Origin: Lumbricus rubellus
Taxonomy: Eukaryota; Annelida; Clitellata; Crassiclitellata; Lumbricidae
Reading direction: 5' to 3'
Assembly: GCA_945859605.1 (NCBI GenBank)
Contig: OX243817.1
Coordinates: forward strand, 29,025,788 to 29,089,787
DNA: 64,000 nt
Shown: piece after piece, positions 12,180 to 23,806 of the stretch
Position numbering within the stretch: position 1 is the first letter of the stretch
How the letters are laid out: each line of letters starts with the position of its first letter
Notes under the pieces: generated by a model
Databases searched by the model: none
What the model saw: the letters and a program-made list of their open reading frames with translations, nothing else
What the model was told of the DNA's origin: nothing
Program-made: the position numbers and the translations under genes

Positions 12180-12560
12180 CCAAGTTGTAATATTTCCGAC
12201 CGCGGGGGATGGCCATGGTGACTGCGGAGACGACGACATGTAAAAATGTAATTTCGCCCGATCTAATCTCTCGCTGCATCCGGATCCCTGCAGCGCGACA
12301 GGGGTTAATTCCCGCCAAAACTCCAGTGCGCCTCCTCCTCCTCCTCTTCCCGGATTGGCAGAATCTCATTGCGACGTCATCGGTGGCGGGAAGGGCATGT
12401 GCGTCGCCGAGCGGGCAGGTGCGTCGGGCGGGAAAGGGTCTGCACTCTGCAGGGGAGTGCATGCATGGTGTAGTCGGGGCATTATATAGGCCTATAAGGA
12501 ATGGGAGGGTGGATAGAGAGGAAGGGAAGGACAGGGATGAGACAGGCGGCATTAGGTTTC
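12180..12560. other. GC-rich single-copy island
   Basis: GC-rich non-repetitive block with many CpGs. Overlapping ORFs on both strands (12175-12552 minus, 12209-12646 plus) have no recognised domain, so I do not call a gene. Confidence 0.35.
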
Positions 12561-13000
12561 CGCGTGTGATGACTGCAGTTAAGCTGGAAAGTGGTTATAT
12601 AACATCGAAGAGAAGCCTTGGTCACACGTTCAGACATTTCTCTTGATCCCTTCATACGTAGAGATTATATATCCGTCGTTTGGTGTCGCTAATGCTGCAT
12701 GCCTCCCCTCCCTCCTCCTCCCCTCCTTCCTACCATGAGGAGGGATCACAGCTTCCGCTAATGCCGTATTTTGTCAGCGGCTTGGCTTTGGTAAATTTGA
12801 AGGCAGCCCTGCAAGAAAAAGGCTTTGCTCCAATCGGAAATGTTCTTATAGTTATAGAGTATAGCGCAGCATAAGTTCTGCCCTTCGGGTAAGAAGACAG
12901 AAGTCCGTCTGTTAATAGAATTTCTATATACGCGGACGACAAATTAAGTCGAAGCTTTTATGACTTCTGTAGCGCAGTGATACTTAAAGCACGTGATATA

Positions 13001-13967
13001 CACTGTGTCCGGGAAAAAAAACCAGTTTTGTAAATATGAAAATAAATAGTAAATATTCATCGATTTTCACAATTCAAACACCATTTTAATCCTGACATAT
13101 TTCTCTAACAATTGTGAAAATATAAAAGTTCCAGTCCAAATAATGACGTCATAATGACGTCATTTCCACAAAAAGTCAAATTTAAGAGATAAATGCGCAA
13201 AATCATCCACAATTTCAATATTTTATCATGTAATTTATCAATAATAAATGTAAGTTTAATTTTACTTTTATATCTGAATTATGTCAGACTGCAATTTGTG
13301 GTCAAAGAGTACACCTTTGGCTTCAACATAAGCGTCAAAAGGGTCGCGCTAATACCCAACATGCAGCAGCATCGATAACCAGCTTATCAAAACCTCCGAG
13401 GCGTTAACAATTCGCTTACGGAGTTCTTCAATGTCTCTTATCCTTGTCTTGTAGCCTGCACCTTCTCCTCCATCAATCTCCAACTCTTATTATCAGTGGG
13501 ATTTAAGCGGGCGGCCGTTTTGCGGCCAAAGATTAAGATGAATGAATTCCGAGTCTTTTTAGTCAACAGATCAACAGATTCACGAACTCAGTGAGCTGAA
13601 GCGCTATTTTGTTGAAATGTGTAGGCTATTGTTCCGAATATTCTCAGATATCAGGCACCACTTTTTTATAGAGCAGACAATCCCTCTAATAAGCTGCATT
13701 TATTTTCACTTCTGGTTCTATTAAATGGATTTCCGTTTTACCAAAAGCCAATAATACCAACCGAACCATGCATGAATGGCCGGCTATATGCATTTTGATG
13801 CAACTGACGTCATTATGACGTCATTATTTGGACTGGAACTTTTATATTTTCACAATTGTTAGAGAAATATGTCAGGATTAAAATGGTGTTTGAATTGTGA
13901 AAATCGATGAATATTTACTATTTATTTTCATATTTACAAAACTGGTTGTTTTTTTCCAGACACAGTG
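13001..13967 (-). mobile_element. Long-TIR mariner-like element (CACTGTGTCC family)
   Basis: The ends CACTGTGTCCGGGAAAAA and its inverse at the right end are flanked by TA on both sides, the target duplication typical of the Tc1/mariner superfamily. The inverted repeats extend about 162 bp (13001-13162 and 13805-13967) and are nearly identical. Their inner ends each carry two perfect TGACGTCA palindromes. The ~640-bp interior holds a decayed transposase C-terminus on the minus strand. The element therefore looks like an internally deleted, non-autonomous mariner-like copy. Confidence 0.85.
13299..13526 (-). pseudogene. Mariner-like transposase C-terminal relic
   Basis: On the minus strand, short frames can be matched in order to the end of a Tc1/mariner DDE transposase. 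They are LNPTDN (like the SPDLNPTD motif around the third catalytic acid), then RIRDIEELRKRIVNA, then VIDAA, then YVEAKG (like the terminal CVxAKGGHFEH). Frameshifts and stops separate the pieces, and the upstream catalytic domain is absent, so no protein can be made. Recognition is by family motifs only; a profile search should confirm it. Confidence 0.6.
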
Positions 13968-13969
13968 TA

Positions 13970-14175
13970 TATATATATATATATACAACGTTGCAAGATG
14001 GTGCATGTAAAACTTGCACATATCCGCACTAATCTCATGTAGTGCTAAAATATCATGAGATGTTGAAATCCATGTGGATGGATACATGAAACCGTCCTCC
14101 TCTTCTTCCACTTCATCCGTGTATAATTAAGTATCTATATTATGTATTTATACATTATTAAAGTATGTGTGTATA
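13970..14175. other. Short unassigned segment
   Basis: A TA tract followed by AT-rich sequence between two mariner-like elements; no feature recognised. Confidence 0.4.
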
Positions 14176-14720
14176 CAGCGTGGGTCATAAAAAGAGCCCT
14201 ACGGTTTTTCGCCAATATCCTGGCCAGAAGTAAGAATTTCGAAATGACATTTTACAAGCTTAAAGCCAATTCATATATACAGATGATAGCGAGATTTCAT
14301 CAAAATATTTCAAATTGAATAAAAGTTATATCACTTTTAGTGAGACCAACCACGCCATGGTTTTTGACGATTCAAAAACGTGACGCAACAACGAGTAAAA
14401 ACCCGTTTCATTAAGTGATCTCTCAAATAATTGTTATCATATGAACTTGAGAGTATACACTTCCCAACTTGTGTTCACTATGTCCGCCACTAGTGCTCAA
14501 ACTTGTAATGAGTTTTTTTGCAAAGTTCTTGATGGCCTTGTTGATGTTTTCCAGAGGTAAATCGTTCCAGATTATCTTCAAAATTCTCTTATTGCTTTTG
14601 GTTTTGGTCGCAGCAGAAAAAGAGACAATATTAATTTCTTAAATTGCAGAATGATCATCAAATAAATATCATCTAATATAATTTTCATGCGTGGTGACAA
14701 CAAAATGACCCCATGCAACG
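14176..14720 (-). mobile_element. Mariner-like family A copy, end plus transposase tail
   Basis: It starts with CAGCGTGGGTCATAAAAAG after a TA and contains GGCCAGAAGTAAGAATTTCG, then the block TTTTTGACGATTCAAAAACG. Related sequence recurs at 16175-16300, 22230-24415, 38722-38885, 43097-43975, 50470-50625 and 51899-52344. The transposase C-terminus lies just inside this terminal repeat and is read on the minus strand. The other end was not identified; a hAT element lies at 14756. Boundary on the right is approximate. Confidence 0.7.
14423..14617 (-). pseudogene. Tc1/mariner-like transposase C-terminal fragment
   Basis: Sixty-four open codons on the minus strand end in TGA at 14423-14425. The translation has the order expected of a mariner transposase tail: IIWNDLPLENINKAIKNF, then AKKL, then STSGGHSEHKL. 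Family members usually end with a tryptophan-rich W(D/E)xxPxxxIxxxI segment and GGHxEH. The catalytic DDE/DDD core is absent from the window around this copy, so it is a truncated remnant. It lies directly inside the family A terminal repeat, as expected for the 3' end of an element. Confidence 0.8.
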
Positions 14721-14755
14721 TAACAGTCTATATAGACTCTATAGTCTATGTATAC

Positions 14756-15956
14756 CAGTGTAGCGCAAACTTTTTTAACTCCCGGCACACTCAGCAGATA
14801 AATTTTGTATCGCGGCACACCAATTAAAATTTATTACAATTGCAAAGCCAACGACAATAATTACAGTTTGTCATATTTTTAGCTTGTCATTTTAGTCTAG
14901 CAATAGCGAAACTAGAGCACATTTTTCATTGAATAAGCATCACTAATGCGACGAATGAGCTTGTTTACGAGAGCATATTAACTCAAGACGCGGTACGGGT
15001 ATAGAAGTATAGGCTACATGTGCTCAGAACGTCAAACTTTTCATACATACCTATGCATATGAACGTAAGTATTCAAACGCGCCTACTCCCAATGTTCTAG
15101 AATGATCCTGTGATTTTATATAATTTTTCAAAAATGTACAGAAATACATGGGAAATTTGAGTTTAACTTCGGTCTCGCCATATAAACACACATTCCAATG
15201 ACGTCACGAGCGATCCCGATATCTTAAGAATTTTTGTAGCGCCGTTACTAATTACAATGTATCTACCCATTGCCTCATTTGAAAGCGTTGTCGAGCAAAT
15301 CAAACAACACGGAAGCGAGCTGTCTTTTTCGGAAGAAATGAAACCAAATCCGATAAAATCTTCATTATATTTACGTTTAGATAAACCGGGTGGTTTGGTT
15401 ATCGGAAAATGTTTCCGTTTACTCAGTTTACTGTCGTCCTTCCCATCATTTATTTCTCTTTTTGCACAGAATTTGTCCATTTTGAATTTCTGAGGCTAAT
15501 AAAATAAAAAATATAAAATATATATTCACATAATTTTATTTATAGTTAACTATTTGTTTCATATTTCAGTAATGATAAATAAAAACGTAGAAGAATATAC
15601 CTGAATCACTCACACCGTTAGAGATGTAGGCCTACTGGTATTTCTGTAATAATGGCGTCGACAGAACGAGTTAACTATGTAGTCTATGTTTGTATCTCCA
15701 TAATAATGACGTCGAGAAGAGTAAATAACACAGAGTAGAATCAGTAGAACAACGTCACTAGAGTTTTTAAATACTGAGGAGAAACTATTCTTACACATAA
15801 AAACATTGGGAAGCCGAAAATTGTATTTATCATATTTATGAAATAATTTCTTCTAAAGTCAATTAAAAGACTACAAATTTTAGGTTTCTCTCGCGGCACA
15901 CCTGAAATCTCACGCGGCACACTAGTGTGCCGCGGCACACAGTTTGCGATACACTG
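14756..15956 (-). mobile_element. hAT element, internally deleted, ZBED-type
   Basis: Inverted ends CAGTGTAGCGCAAACT and CAGTGTATCGCAAACT (right end inverted), each followed inward by repeated CGGCACAC words, define the element. The flanking 8-bp words are ATGTATAC and GTCTATAC, a target duplication matching at 6 of 8. The minus strand carries the N-terminal part of a transposase (15163-15480). At 1.2 kb it is far shorter than an autonomous hAT, so it is a deletion derivative. Confidence 0.85.
15163..15480 (-). pseudogene. hAT/ZBED5-like transposase N-terminal fragment
   Basis: An ORF of 105 codons on the minus strand begins MDKFCAKRE, then carries KRKYNEDFIGFGF at about residues 35-47 and CCLICSTTLSNEAMG at about 58-72. 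This is the arrangement of the N-terminus of ZBED5/SCAND3-type hAT transposases: a Lys-rich start, an RKYxExYxxFGF motif and a CxxC half of a BED zinc finger. The following His pair of the finger and the RNase H-like catalytic and dimerisation regions are missing; the frame runs into unrelated sequence after NEAMG. It is a truncated transposase, not a host ZBED gene. Confidence 0.75.
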
Positions 15957-16174
15957 GTCTATACAGTAATGAGCAAACATGTTTCAATTAAGTGTAGGCC
16001 TAATCAGTTTTGTTTTTATGACCATGCATTACTATCAAACAGGGAACTTAATTGGCTTCTTGATAATTTATTTATGCACCTAATATTGTGATATATACTT
16101 AATATTATTCTCTATTCAATGTATATTGTAACCTATTTTTAGAACTATTTTGTACACAAATATATGGTGCACGG

Positions 16175-16300
16175 GGGTAAAAAGTTATTTCTACAAGGCT
16201 GTTGACCAATATCTCGGCCTTAATTAAAGAGTTTCAAATCAAGTTTTATAGGCTTCGTAATTTATATTTATGGCCACTCCTTGCGTGCATATCTACAACA
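16175..16300 (+). mobile_element. Family A terminal-repeat fragment
   Basis: Contains GTTGACCAATATCTCGGCCTT and TTCAAATCAAGTTTTATAGG in the same order as the family A end at 14176. It is strongly decayed and has no second end. Confidence 0.5.
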
Positions 16301-16324
16301 TTTTGTAAGTGTGCTAAATATAGT

Positions 16325-16525
16325 AGGACGCAGGGCTGTTTTTAAGGAATTTTTAGAACTGCACAACTCCTTCTTTCCTTTCCCATCATCCATGGTAAAT
16401 TACTTACAATCGGAGGACGACCTTTATTGATAGTTTTAACTGTACAGAAGTGCTCCTACAACTGCACAAATATATATCTAGAACTGCACATTTAGTGTAC
16501 AACTGCACGTTAAAAACGTCCTGCT
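16325..16525 (-). repeat. Dispersed repeat B (minus orientation)
   Basis: Inverted copy of the repeat at 10725-10885. The minus strand begins GCAGGACGTTTTTAACGTGC and ends AAAAACAGCCCTGCGTCCT, so both ends carry AGGACG near a TTTTTAA run and could be short inverted termini. Tandem TGTGCAGTT words occur in the first 70 bases. Confidence 0.65.
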
Positions 16526-19015
16526 TAGTACTATATTTTCAGTAAATGATGAAATGTCGAACTGGTGTAGTATACATCTTATCGTAAATTGATATGTCTT
16601 TAAGCAATGCATCCATGCACTTACTTACGTTTACTTTGCGTGCTTACGTTAATTTTCATGATCATATGAAACTTTAGGTATATACGAATAATTGCAAGTG
16701 CGTTACCAATGACTCATGACCTTGGAAATTTAAAACAAAGCAATGCATGAAAAAAAGATACAGGATGCTCAAAATTGTGCATACATTACTTGCCACAGTG
16801 TGTTGAGACTGAGTGATGCAATTAAGTTACACGTAAGAAGATCTTATACGCAAATCAGGGTCGTTGCATGCAAAGAAGTATATGCTATACTTAGTATACT
16901 TATATAATTATAGGCCATTGAGGTGAGAAGTTATAAAGAGCGCTCGAAAATGGAAATTCAAAATTTCTTACAATAAATATATTCGGGCGCATAATCTTTA
17001 TCTTGCAGATTACAACAGTCATTTTCAAGCCATATTCACGAAATGTTGCACTTCATGAATAGCACTTTGTTGTGCATGAGCACTTTTCTATTCTGCAGAA
17101 TCCTGCAATGATGTATTAACTTTTGCGCAAATATGCTGCATGACAACATGCTATCGTCAGGAATTAGATTCCAAATTTTATGCTGAATTTGGAAATTTCT
17201 GTTCTCACGTAACCTCAAGTGTTCTGTTGTCGAGCATGTGTGTACTTTTATTTCACTTGTTAAACAATGTTTGTTATGGTATAACAGGTATATAAATTCA
17301 TATTATACAAACTTTTGTTCTTTTCTCTTACTTTAAAATATTTTCATAAGCATGTATACTTGTATAGCCCTTCTGCACCAATATTCTACAAACTCAAACA
17401 AACGGATAAAAAGTTCACTTCCGAAAGCCCTGAATCTTCGTTGTTTTGGTATAGGGCCTGCAGAGTGTTTATCTCTTTTATAGATATCTACCCTCCCTTG
17501 GTATCCGCTATAACTGTGGATTTGCACAGGAACCAATTTATGCACTCGCACATGTTCGCAGCTGACCAAACTGTACACTCGTTAAAGGTCTATCAAATGC
17601 TAGCTGTAGCCTGCATGCAGTGAATATTTGTCGCATTTTTAGTTTGATAAAAACATGCACAAAGTAAATGTTATGAAATAAGAACGCAAAAAGTTGATTT
17701 TCGTAGAAATAAAGGTTAAAATATTCATCGGATGTTTTTCTATACAGAAGTTCACTGGTACATCATTATTTTAAAATGATGCTTAGAATATCAAATAGTC
17801 AATATTAACCAGTTCACGGCTGCGACAGTTATTATTTTAAATTTTAAGTTCTTCAGCTGCAGATCTGTTGATGCTGATACAATTGAAGTTTATAGATGGA
17901 TTTCTCGAAAGAACAACTTTGCAAAAAGCAGCATGTTTGTATAAGAACAAGAATCAGTCATTACAGAAAACTTGTTCAACCTAATCTTGTATAATTAATC
18001 AATTGTCGTGTGGTCAAATTTCTGCACGAAGAAATCTAGATGATAGAACAAGGCATTGTGAACCGTATACGCTTGCGAGGGCTCTTACCATTTTCCACAT
18101 AAAGCAATATGGAGAAAAAATATTTTGCAACGAGGAAAACCGAAGATACTGTACGCAGAAATTTAAAACAATCATGGTATCATCGTATACGTGACAAAAT
18201 CATCTGCATGCTTTTCCTCTTCAACCTTTAGTTAACTAAATACAAAATATAACTATAAAATCGCAAGGGAATATGCAAAAAGTTATCTTATGTGAGCTTA
18301 TACGTATTCATATACTTTCCGGTACTTTCTGCTCTGTAGCATGTGCATACAGAATGCAGTTTCATGAGTGAATGGGAACACACAGAAAAAGGTATATTAT
18401 ACATACATATACATATATAATATTATAATATACAAAGTGAGTGCGCACTGCATATACATATATATATATATATCTAATTATATATACATGTATACGCGTG
18501 CACAAATGCCAGGCACATGTTGAAGTTGAACACAGCTGTGACACATTAAACTATATCACGACAGCATAACAAGTTGTCTAAATATATATATATATATATA
18601 ATATATAAATATATATATAGTGACGCTTGCAAAACTGAAAACAAGAAACAATATTATGACAATAACACTGCAGAATAAGTGGAACTTTCTTAATATCTGC
18701 ATGCATGGCATTGCATGCATGGGCAGGCAATAAATGTGTTGTCTCTGATGCATCCTTAAGAACAATGTCGGATGTTTCATTCTGAACGGCTGCAGACGTC
18801 TTCTGTTTAGTCGAGACCACAATACTTTGTATATATTGATAGAGAAACGCTTTACGACAACAAGATTCTATATTGACTGACAGAATATTTTTGCAGGAAT
18901 TCCATTTCTTGTGTGTACAGTTCCAGCAGCTGCAGCAACCGCGAGCAATTGTTTATTTTCATGCATCCGATGAAATATCACCGGTCCTGATCCCAAATTG
19001 TTTATTTTATCTGTC
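16526..19015. other. Long AT-rich stretch, nothing recognised
   Basis: About 2.5 kb with low GC, scattered TGCATGCA words and (TA)n tracts near 18400-18480 and 18580-18620. ORFs up to 102 codons lack domains, signal-like organisation or codon regularity. No RNA gene or transposon end was noticed. Confidence 0.5.
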
Positions 19016-19019
19016 CAAC

Positions 19020-19850
19020 GTAGCGTTAATTAAAGAGCAAAGCCCGCGACGTCGTATAAACGCTAATCAAAGTTGTATCGGCGGTCGATAGGGTTATAAA
19101 TATGTCACGGTCAGGACGGGACCGCCGCGCCTCCTTGCCCTGATCCCCGCGCCCGATAGTACCGCCACGGCGTCGGCCCGACCCGACTCGGCCAGGCCCT
19201 GGCAGGCAACCTGCGCTACCCCGGTCTGCACTGAGTCGTCGCAGTGTGCGTGCACGGCTTCGTCCATGTCTGATTCATTCGCAGTGCGGCGGTGGTGGTA
19301 GGGGTAGCGGCGGCAACCAGATAAGACCTTTATCTATTTCATTTCGCTGCCCGTCCGAACGCGATTGACAGGGGCGTACGAGGGTCAGGCGATCGGCGAA
19401 TGGGTTCGAGTGGCGCCCTGTCAGTCGCGCTCCGATCTCATCATCGGTAACGGCCTGACCTTTCATTCGGCGCCGACCCGACCGGCAATCCATCACCTGC
19501 CCCCGACCGAAGGCGATCGACCTCCTTGGCAAACAGACCGACACCCGCCGGCCCAATTGCCACGACCGTTTCCTGCACCCCCACCCCCACGACAAATATA
19601 ACTAATGAACGGGTGCGATGGATGCAGGGCGGGTATAATCCCCCCCGTCAGACCAAGACACTTCCTCCCTTTTACCCTCTCTCTCTCTCCATCTCCTTCC
19701 TCTCTCGGACATTGTTCCTTAGCGACCGGACGGACAATGGAATAATTCGCCCGGTTCAACTCCCTTCCCAAGTAGCCAGCCCCTCCTCCTCATCCCTCTG
19801 TCGCTTGGCCATCTCCTCTTGGCACCGTGCACAATGAGATGCCGCGGAGG
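19020..19850. other. GC-rich single-copy island with paired GATA motifs
   Basis: This is the largest GC-rich non-repetitive island. It contains TTAATTAAAGAG near 19027, CTAATCAAAG near 19063 (TCF/LEF-like), and AGATAAGACCTTTATCT at 19319-19335, two opposed GATA-type sites. TGACAG-like words occur near 19365. ORFs on both strands have no recognised domain. It is the best candidate in the window for a regulatory module, an inference from composition and motif content only. Confidence 0.4.
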
Positions 19851-19910
19851 CTGACACGTCAAATCTACTCAAGACAGCAGTAAGTAAAGCATCTCACAAA
19901 CAGACTGCTG

Positions 19911-19949
19911 CACCAGCATCAGCAGCAGCATCAGCAGCAGCAGCAGCGT

Positions 19950-19983
<34 letters not shown>

Positions 19984-19985
19984 TG
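19911..19985. repeat. (CAG)n trinucleotide repeat
   Basis: CAGCAG units with CAT and CGT interruptions. Confidence 0.9.
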
Positions 19986-20159
19986 GCCATGCGCAGATAA
20001 TCAATGGACAGTTGGTATACTGGCTAATGGAGTTTAAGAGCTGCCCCGTTGGGGTCGCAGGTCACAATCTGCCGGGAAAATTGCTTCTGCCAATTTGGCA
20101 AAGAAGTCGATTCACGCTGAGCCATGGATGACATGTCTTGTAACTGAACTGCAGCTACA

Positions 20160-20225
20160 CCCACACGTACACAAACAGACACACACACACACACACACAC
20201 ATGCACGTACACAAACATACACACA
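20160..20225. repeat. (CA)n microsatellite
   Basis: ACACAC dinucleotides with GTAC interruptions on both sides. Confidence 0.9.
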
Positions 20226-20399
20226 AAGGCTCAGAGGCTGACAGGTCCTCTTGGAGTGGCGTTCATTACCAATTATTTTAGATGTGACTTGCTGAAATTG
20301 CTTTTGTTACTTTTTGTTGCGTTATGTTTTTGGATTGTGAAATATAGTGGGTGGACTCACTAAAGTACACTGTTAAAAAAAATCGTAGAAATTTCCACT

Positions 20400-21110
20400 A
20401 AAGTTGGTGGTCCACAAACAACACCCTAGGGTGGAAATATTTCCACCTTTAGACAAGGGTGGTCCAGTTCCACCCTTGACTTTTGGTGGCAAATTCCATC
20501 ATAACTGGGAAATCTCCACCGTATCTGAAAGGTGGAAAATTCCGCACCTCCTTGGAAATTTCCATCTGTGCCCAATGGTGGAGAAAGCCACTAGATCTAT
20601 GGAATTTTCCATCTTGGATTGATGATGGAGAAAGCCACTAATCATTTGGAAATTTCCATCTCTGCCCAGTGGTGGAGACAGCCACTAATTCTTTGGACAT
20701 TTCCATCTTTGCCCAGTGGTGGAGAAAGCCACTAATTCTTTGGAATTTTCCATCTTGGATTAATGATGGAGAAATCCACTAATCATTTGGAAATTTCCAT
20801 CTCTGCCCAGTGGTGGAGAAAGTCACTAATTCTTTGGAAATTGCCATCTATGCCTAATGGTGGAGACAGCCACTAATTCTTTGGACATTTCCATCCTTGC
20901 TCAGTGGTGGAGAAAGTCACTCATTCTTTGGAATTTTCCATCTTGGCTCAGTGGTGGAAATCGCCACTCCTTCTTTGGAAATTTCCACTTTGGCTCAATG
21001 GTTGAAAATGCCACTTTTTTTGGAAATTTCCACGTTTACTCAATTATAAAATATGCCACCACTTCCTTTTGAAATCTTCACTAAAATAGTTCATTGTTGA
21101 AATTTTCCAC
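20400..21110. repeat. 47-bp minisatellite with palindromic GGAAATTTCC core
   Basis: The GGAAAT/GGAATT/GGACAT start of the unit falls at 20554, 20601, 20648, 20695, 20742, 20789, 20836, 20883, 20930 and 20977, exactly 47 bp apart. Decayed units extend on both sides. Each unit carries GGAAATTTCC or a variant, then GGTGGAGAAAGCCACTAAT. Units at 20601 and 20742 share a distinctive CTTGGATT variant, suggesting duplication of a 141-bp trimer. A CACTGTTAAAAAAAAT motif precedes the array at 20370, possibly a transposon end. Confidence 0.95.
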
Positions 21111-22099
21111 TCATTTGTGTGGTGATACCATAAAAAAACTCCAAAAAGTTTGCCTGACCTGCATGTTAAGAATACACTAGAAATCATGTTCACAATATTT
21201 AATGACAGAAATTGGTCATAATCGTATATGAAAAGCTCGATATGAAAATGAAACTGCATGCACAATGGGAAACCAAGCGAAATTCTAGTCCATATCATTG
21301 AACAATTGAGCATACTCTTAGCCTATTCAATCCGAAGACTATAAATATGTTGTCATTATCACAATGCATAAAACAACAATAAAAGTAAGTCATAAATCTT
21401 GAAAGGGATCAACAATTTGAAACGGAAGCGTCTTTTTATCAGCTCTAAATAATATTCCAACTGAAAGAAAGCACAATTTGAGTGGTTTTAATAGTTCGTG
21501 TAACGAAACAATATAGATATTGTCTGTGACTTTGACGAGAGACTTGGAACAGTTGATAGAGAATTCCGACTCTGTGATTTGAAGCTTTTTTCTCACGTGT
21601 TGACATGTGCTGTAGAAACAAAAACAACACCACAAGTCAACAAAATCATAGCTGTATAACCCTTTCACAAAATAAACAACTTCATATATGGCATAACGCT
21701 AATGGTATCCGTAAGAATACTAAACTTTAATGAAATTTTTTTAGCTCTACATATTAATTATAGACCAACCGAACAACAAACCACGAAAATGATGGTAGCT
21801 TGCATAATAATTTATAATTTAATTTTTACTATGCTGATGATGTTGTTATGTAATTAGTAATTTCTATAGCGCCTCTCACAGCCATGGCCATTCAGTTGTA
21901 CTTTTAGTGCAAGATCCCTGAGTGAAAATAGCCCTTAAGAAGAGAGCCAGGTATCAGAAAATACAACGATCCAATTATTTAGCGCTGCTGCGTATAACAG
22001 CATGCAGTGAAGCTGAATTGTAGACAATGTAGAGAGTCTTTATACATCTGAGGAAACGTTTACTAATAGTAAATTTTACATTTACACCCTGGTGCATAT
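21111..22099. other. AT-rich sequence, nothing recognised
   Basis: No domain-bearing ORF. A TTTCTATAGCGCCTCTCAC word near 21863 resembles the LINE-like tails seen elsewhere in the window. Confidence 0.4.
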
Positions 22100-22180
22100 C
22101 AGTGGTTCTCAAACTGTGGTACGTGTACCCCTAGGGTACCCAGGCGCCAGTAGGGGTACGCGAAACAAGACTCCTGAGAT
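22100..22180 (+). mobile_element. hAT left-end fragment
   Basis: CAGTGGTTCTCAAACTGTGG is a typical Charlie-type hAT terminal sequence and is followed by GTACCCC/GGGTACC palindromic words. I did not find a matching right end or target duplication, so this is a truncated copy. Confidence 0.6.
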
Positions 22181-22783
22181 ATAAATTTTCTTTGAGTATA
22201 TGGACTTTGTGAACGTCTTTGTTGGATTAGCAATGATTGTTAAAGCTGCAACATAGAACAGCATCGTCATTTAAAGTAAAAGTTTCAAAATGAAATTTTG
22301 CAGTCTTAAAGACAATTCATATTTACATCAGATGGCTAGATTTCGTAAACATATTTCATACAGAGCAAACGTTATACCACTTTTAGTGAAGCCACCCACC
22401 GTTTTTTGACGATTGAAAAACCAGACGCAACAAAAAGTAACAAAAAACAATTTAATTATTATGGACAATATCTTGGCCAGAAGTAAGAACATCGAGATGA
22501 AATTTTACAGGTTTAACGACAATTCATATCTACACATGATGGCCATATTTCATCAAAATATTTCAAAATATTTTAAGCACAACAAAGGTTATGCCACTTT
22601 TAGTGAGCCATCCCCCCTCCTCCCGTTTTTTGACGATTCTAAGACGTAACGCAGCAAAAGTAGCAAAAACACGATTGTATTAAGTCTCATCTCAAATAAT
22701 TGTTATCAAATAGTCTTGATATTGGAAGATGATCATTATTATTACTATTTTCAAAAGAAGCAGGGTACCAGCGTGGCTGCACG

Positions 22784-23806
22784 CAGTGCCGGCGCTAGCA
22801 CCCCCCACGCCCCCCATTTGGGGGGGCCCGAGTTTGAAGGGGCCCCAAGGGGGCCCCCAAATTTAGCTGGTCATTATGTCTATTTGTGACTGTATATTTC
22901 TTAAACCGGCGCATTTATTTGAGGGTCCAGATCCGGTCTGGGTCATGTCTCAACTAACCATAATTATGGCACTGCCATAGCAAACGTAATGCAAACATCA
23001 TACCGGCCATATATACTGATTTTGGACGTAAGTAAAGCCATTTAAACTAACTCAGGCAGTTTCGTCCACTTTCTCAAACACAACATTTATAAATTATTGT
23101 AACTTATTATGATTGCTAATTGGATGAGGCTCCAAAATAAAACCTGCGTGAGGCCCAAACATTAAACCCTGCAGTGTAGGGTTCCAGATGTCCATGGTAG
23201 CCTACGTATCTGATCTCACGTTTGCAAGGGACCTCAAATGTAGCTGGTAGGTTAATTATATCTTTTCATGACGTTTCATTCCTGAAACCACGCACCGAAT
23301 TATGTTTTAACGCAAAGCATAAAAATTAATATTACGCAATCAAAGAAGAGACTTGGGGGATGTGTGGACAGGGGCACGGCCCACAAATTGTGGCTGGGAC
23401 GGAGTCCTTGTATCCCCAATATTTCAGAAATATATTTCATAAGTATCATCCACTGTCCATCAATAATAATATTTTTTAAAGATGACAGCCTATGAATGTT
23501 ACTATTAAAGTTGGCAAATCGGACAAACTTAAACAATGAAGAGGGGGCAATCTGAAGTTATAAACCACGACTAACAGCATTAAAAAAGAGCAATTTTGTA
23601 AAGATGACAGCTTAAAATTCTACAATTACAGCGTGGAAATTCCGAAAATTTAACAATTGGGAGGGGACATTTATTGAAGTCTTACACTGTGTCTATCAGC
23701 ACTTATATTAGGCTGTGAGAAATTTTGCTGAGATGACAGCTCAAGGTATGGGGGGCCCCAAGTTTTATTTTGGGGGGGGGCCTCCGGTACCCTAGCGCCG
23801 GCACTG
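22784..23806. mobile_element. hAT-type non-autonomous element, perfect 8-bp TSD
   Basis: The ends are CAGTGCCGGCGCTAG and its exact inverse CTAGCGCCGGCACTG. The 8-bp direct duplication GCTGCACG lies at 22776-22783 and 23807-23814. Subterminal regions are runs of C and G. Internal AAAGATGACAGC words recur in about 110-bp subrepeats near 23480, 23600 and 23730. No transposase was recognised. Confidence 0.92.

Noticed and set aside
15163..15480. Host ZBED gene exon
   Set aside because: It lies within hAT terminal repeats and lacks the catalytic or C-terminal regions, so it is better explained as a transposase remnant.
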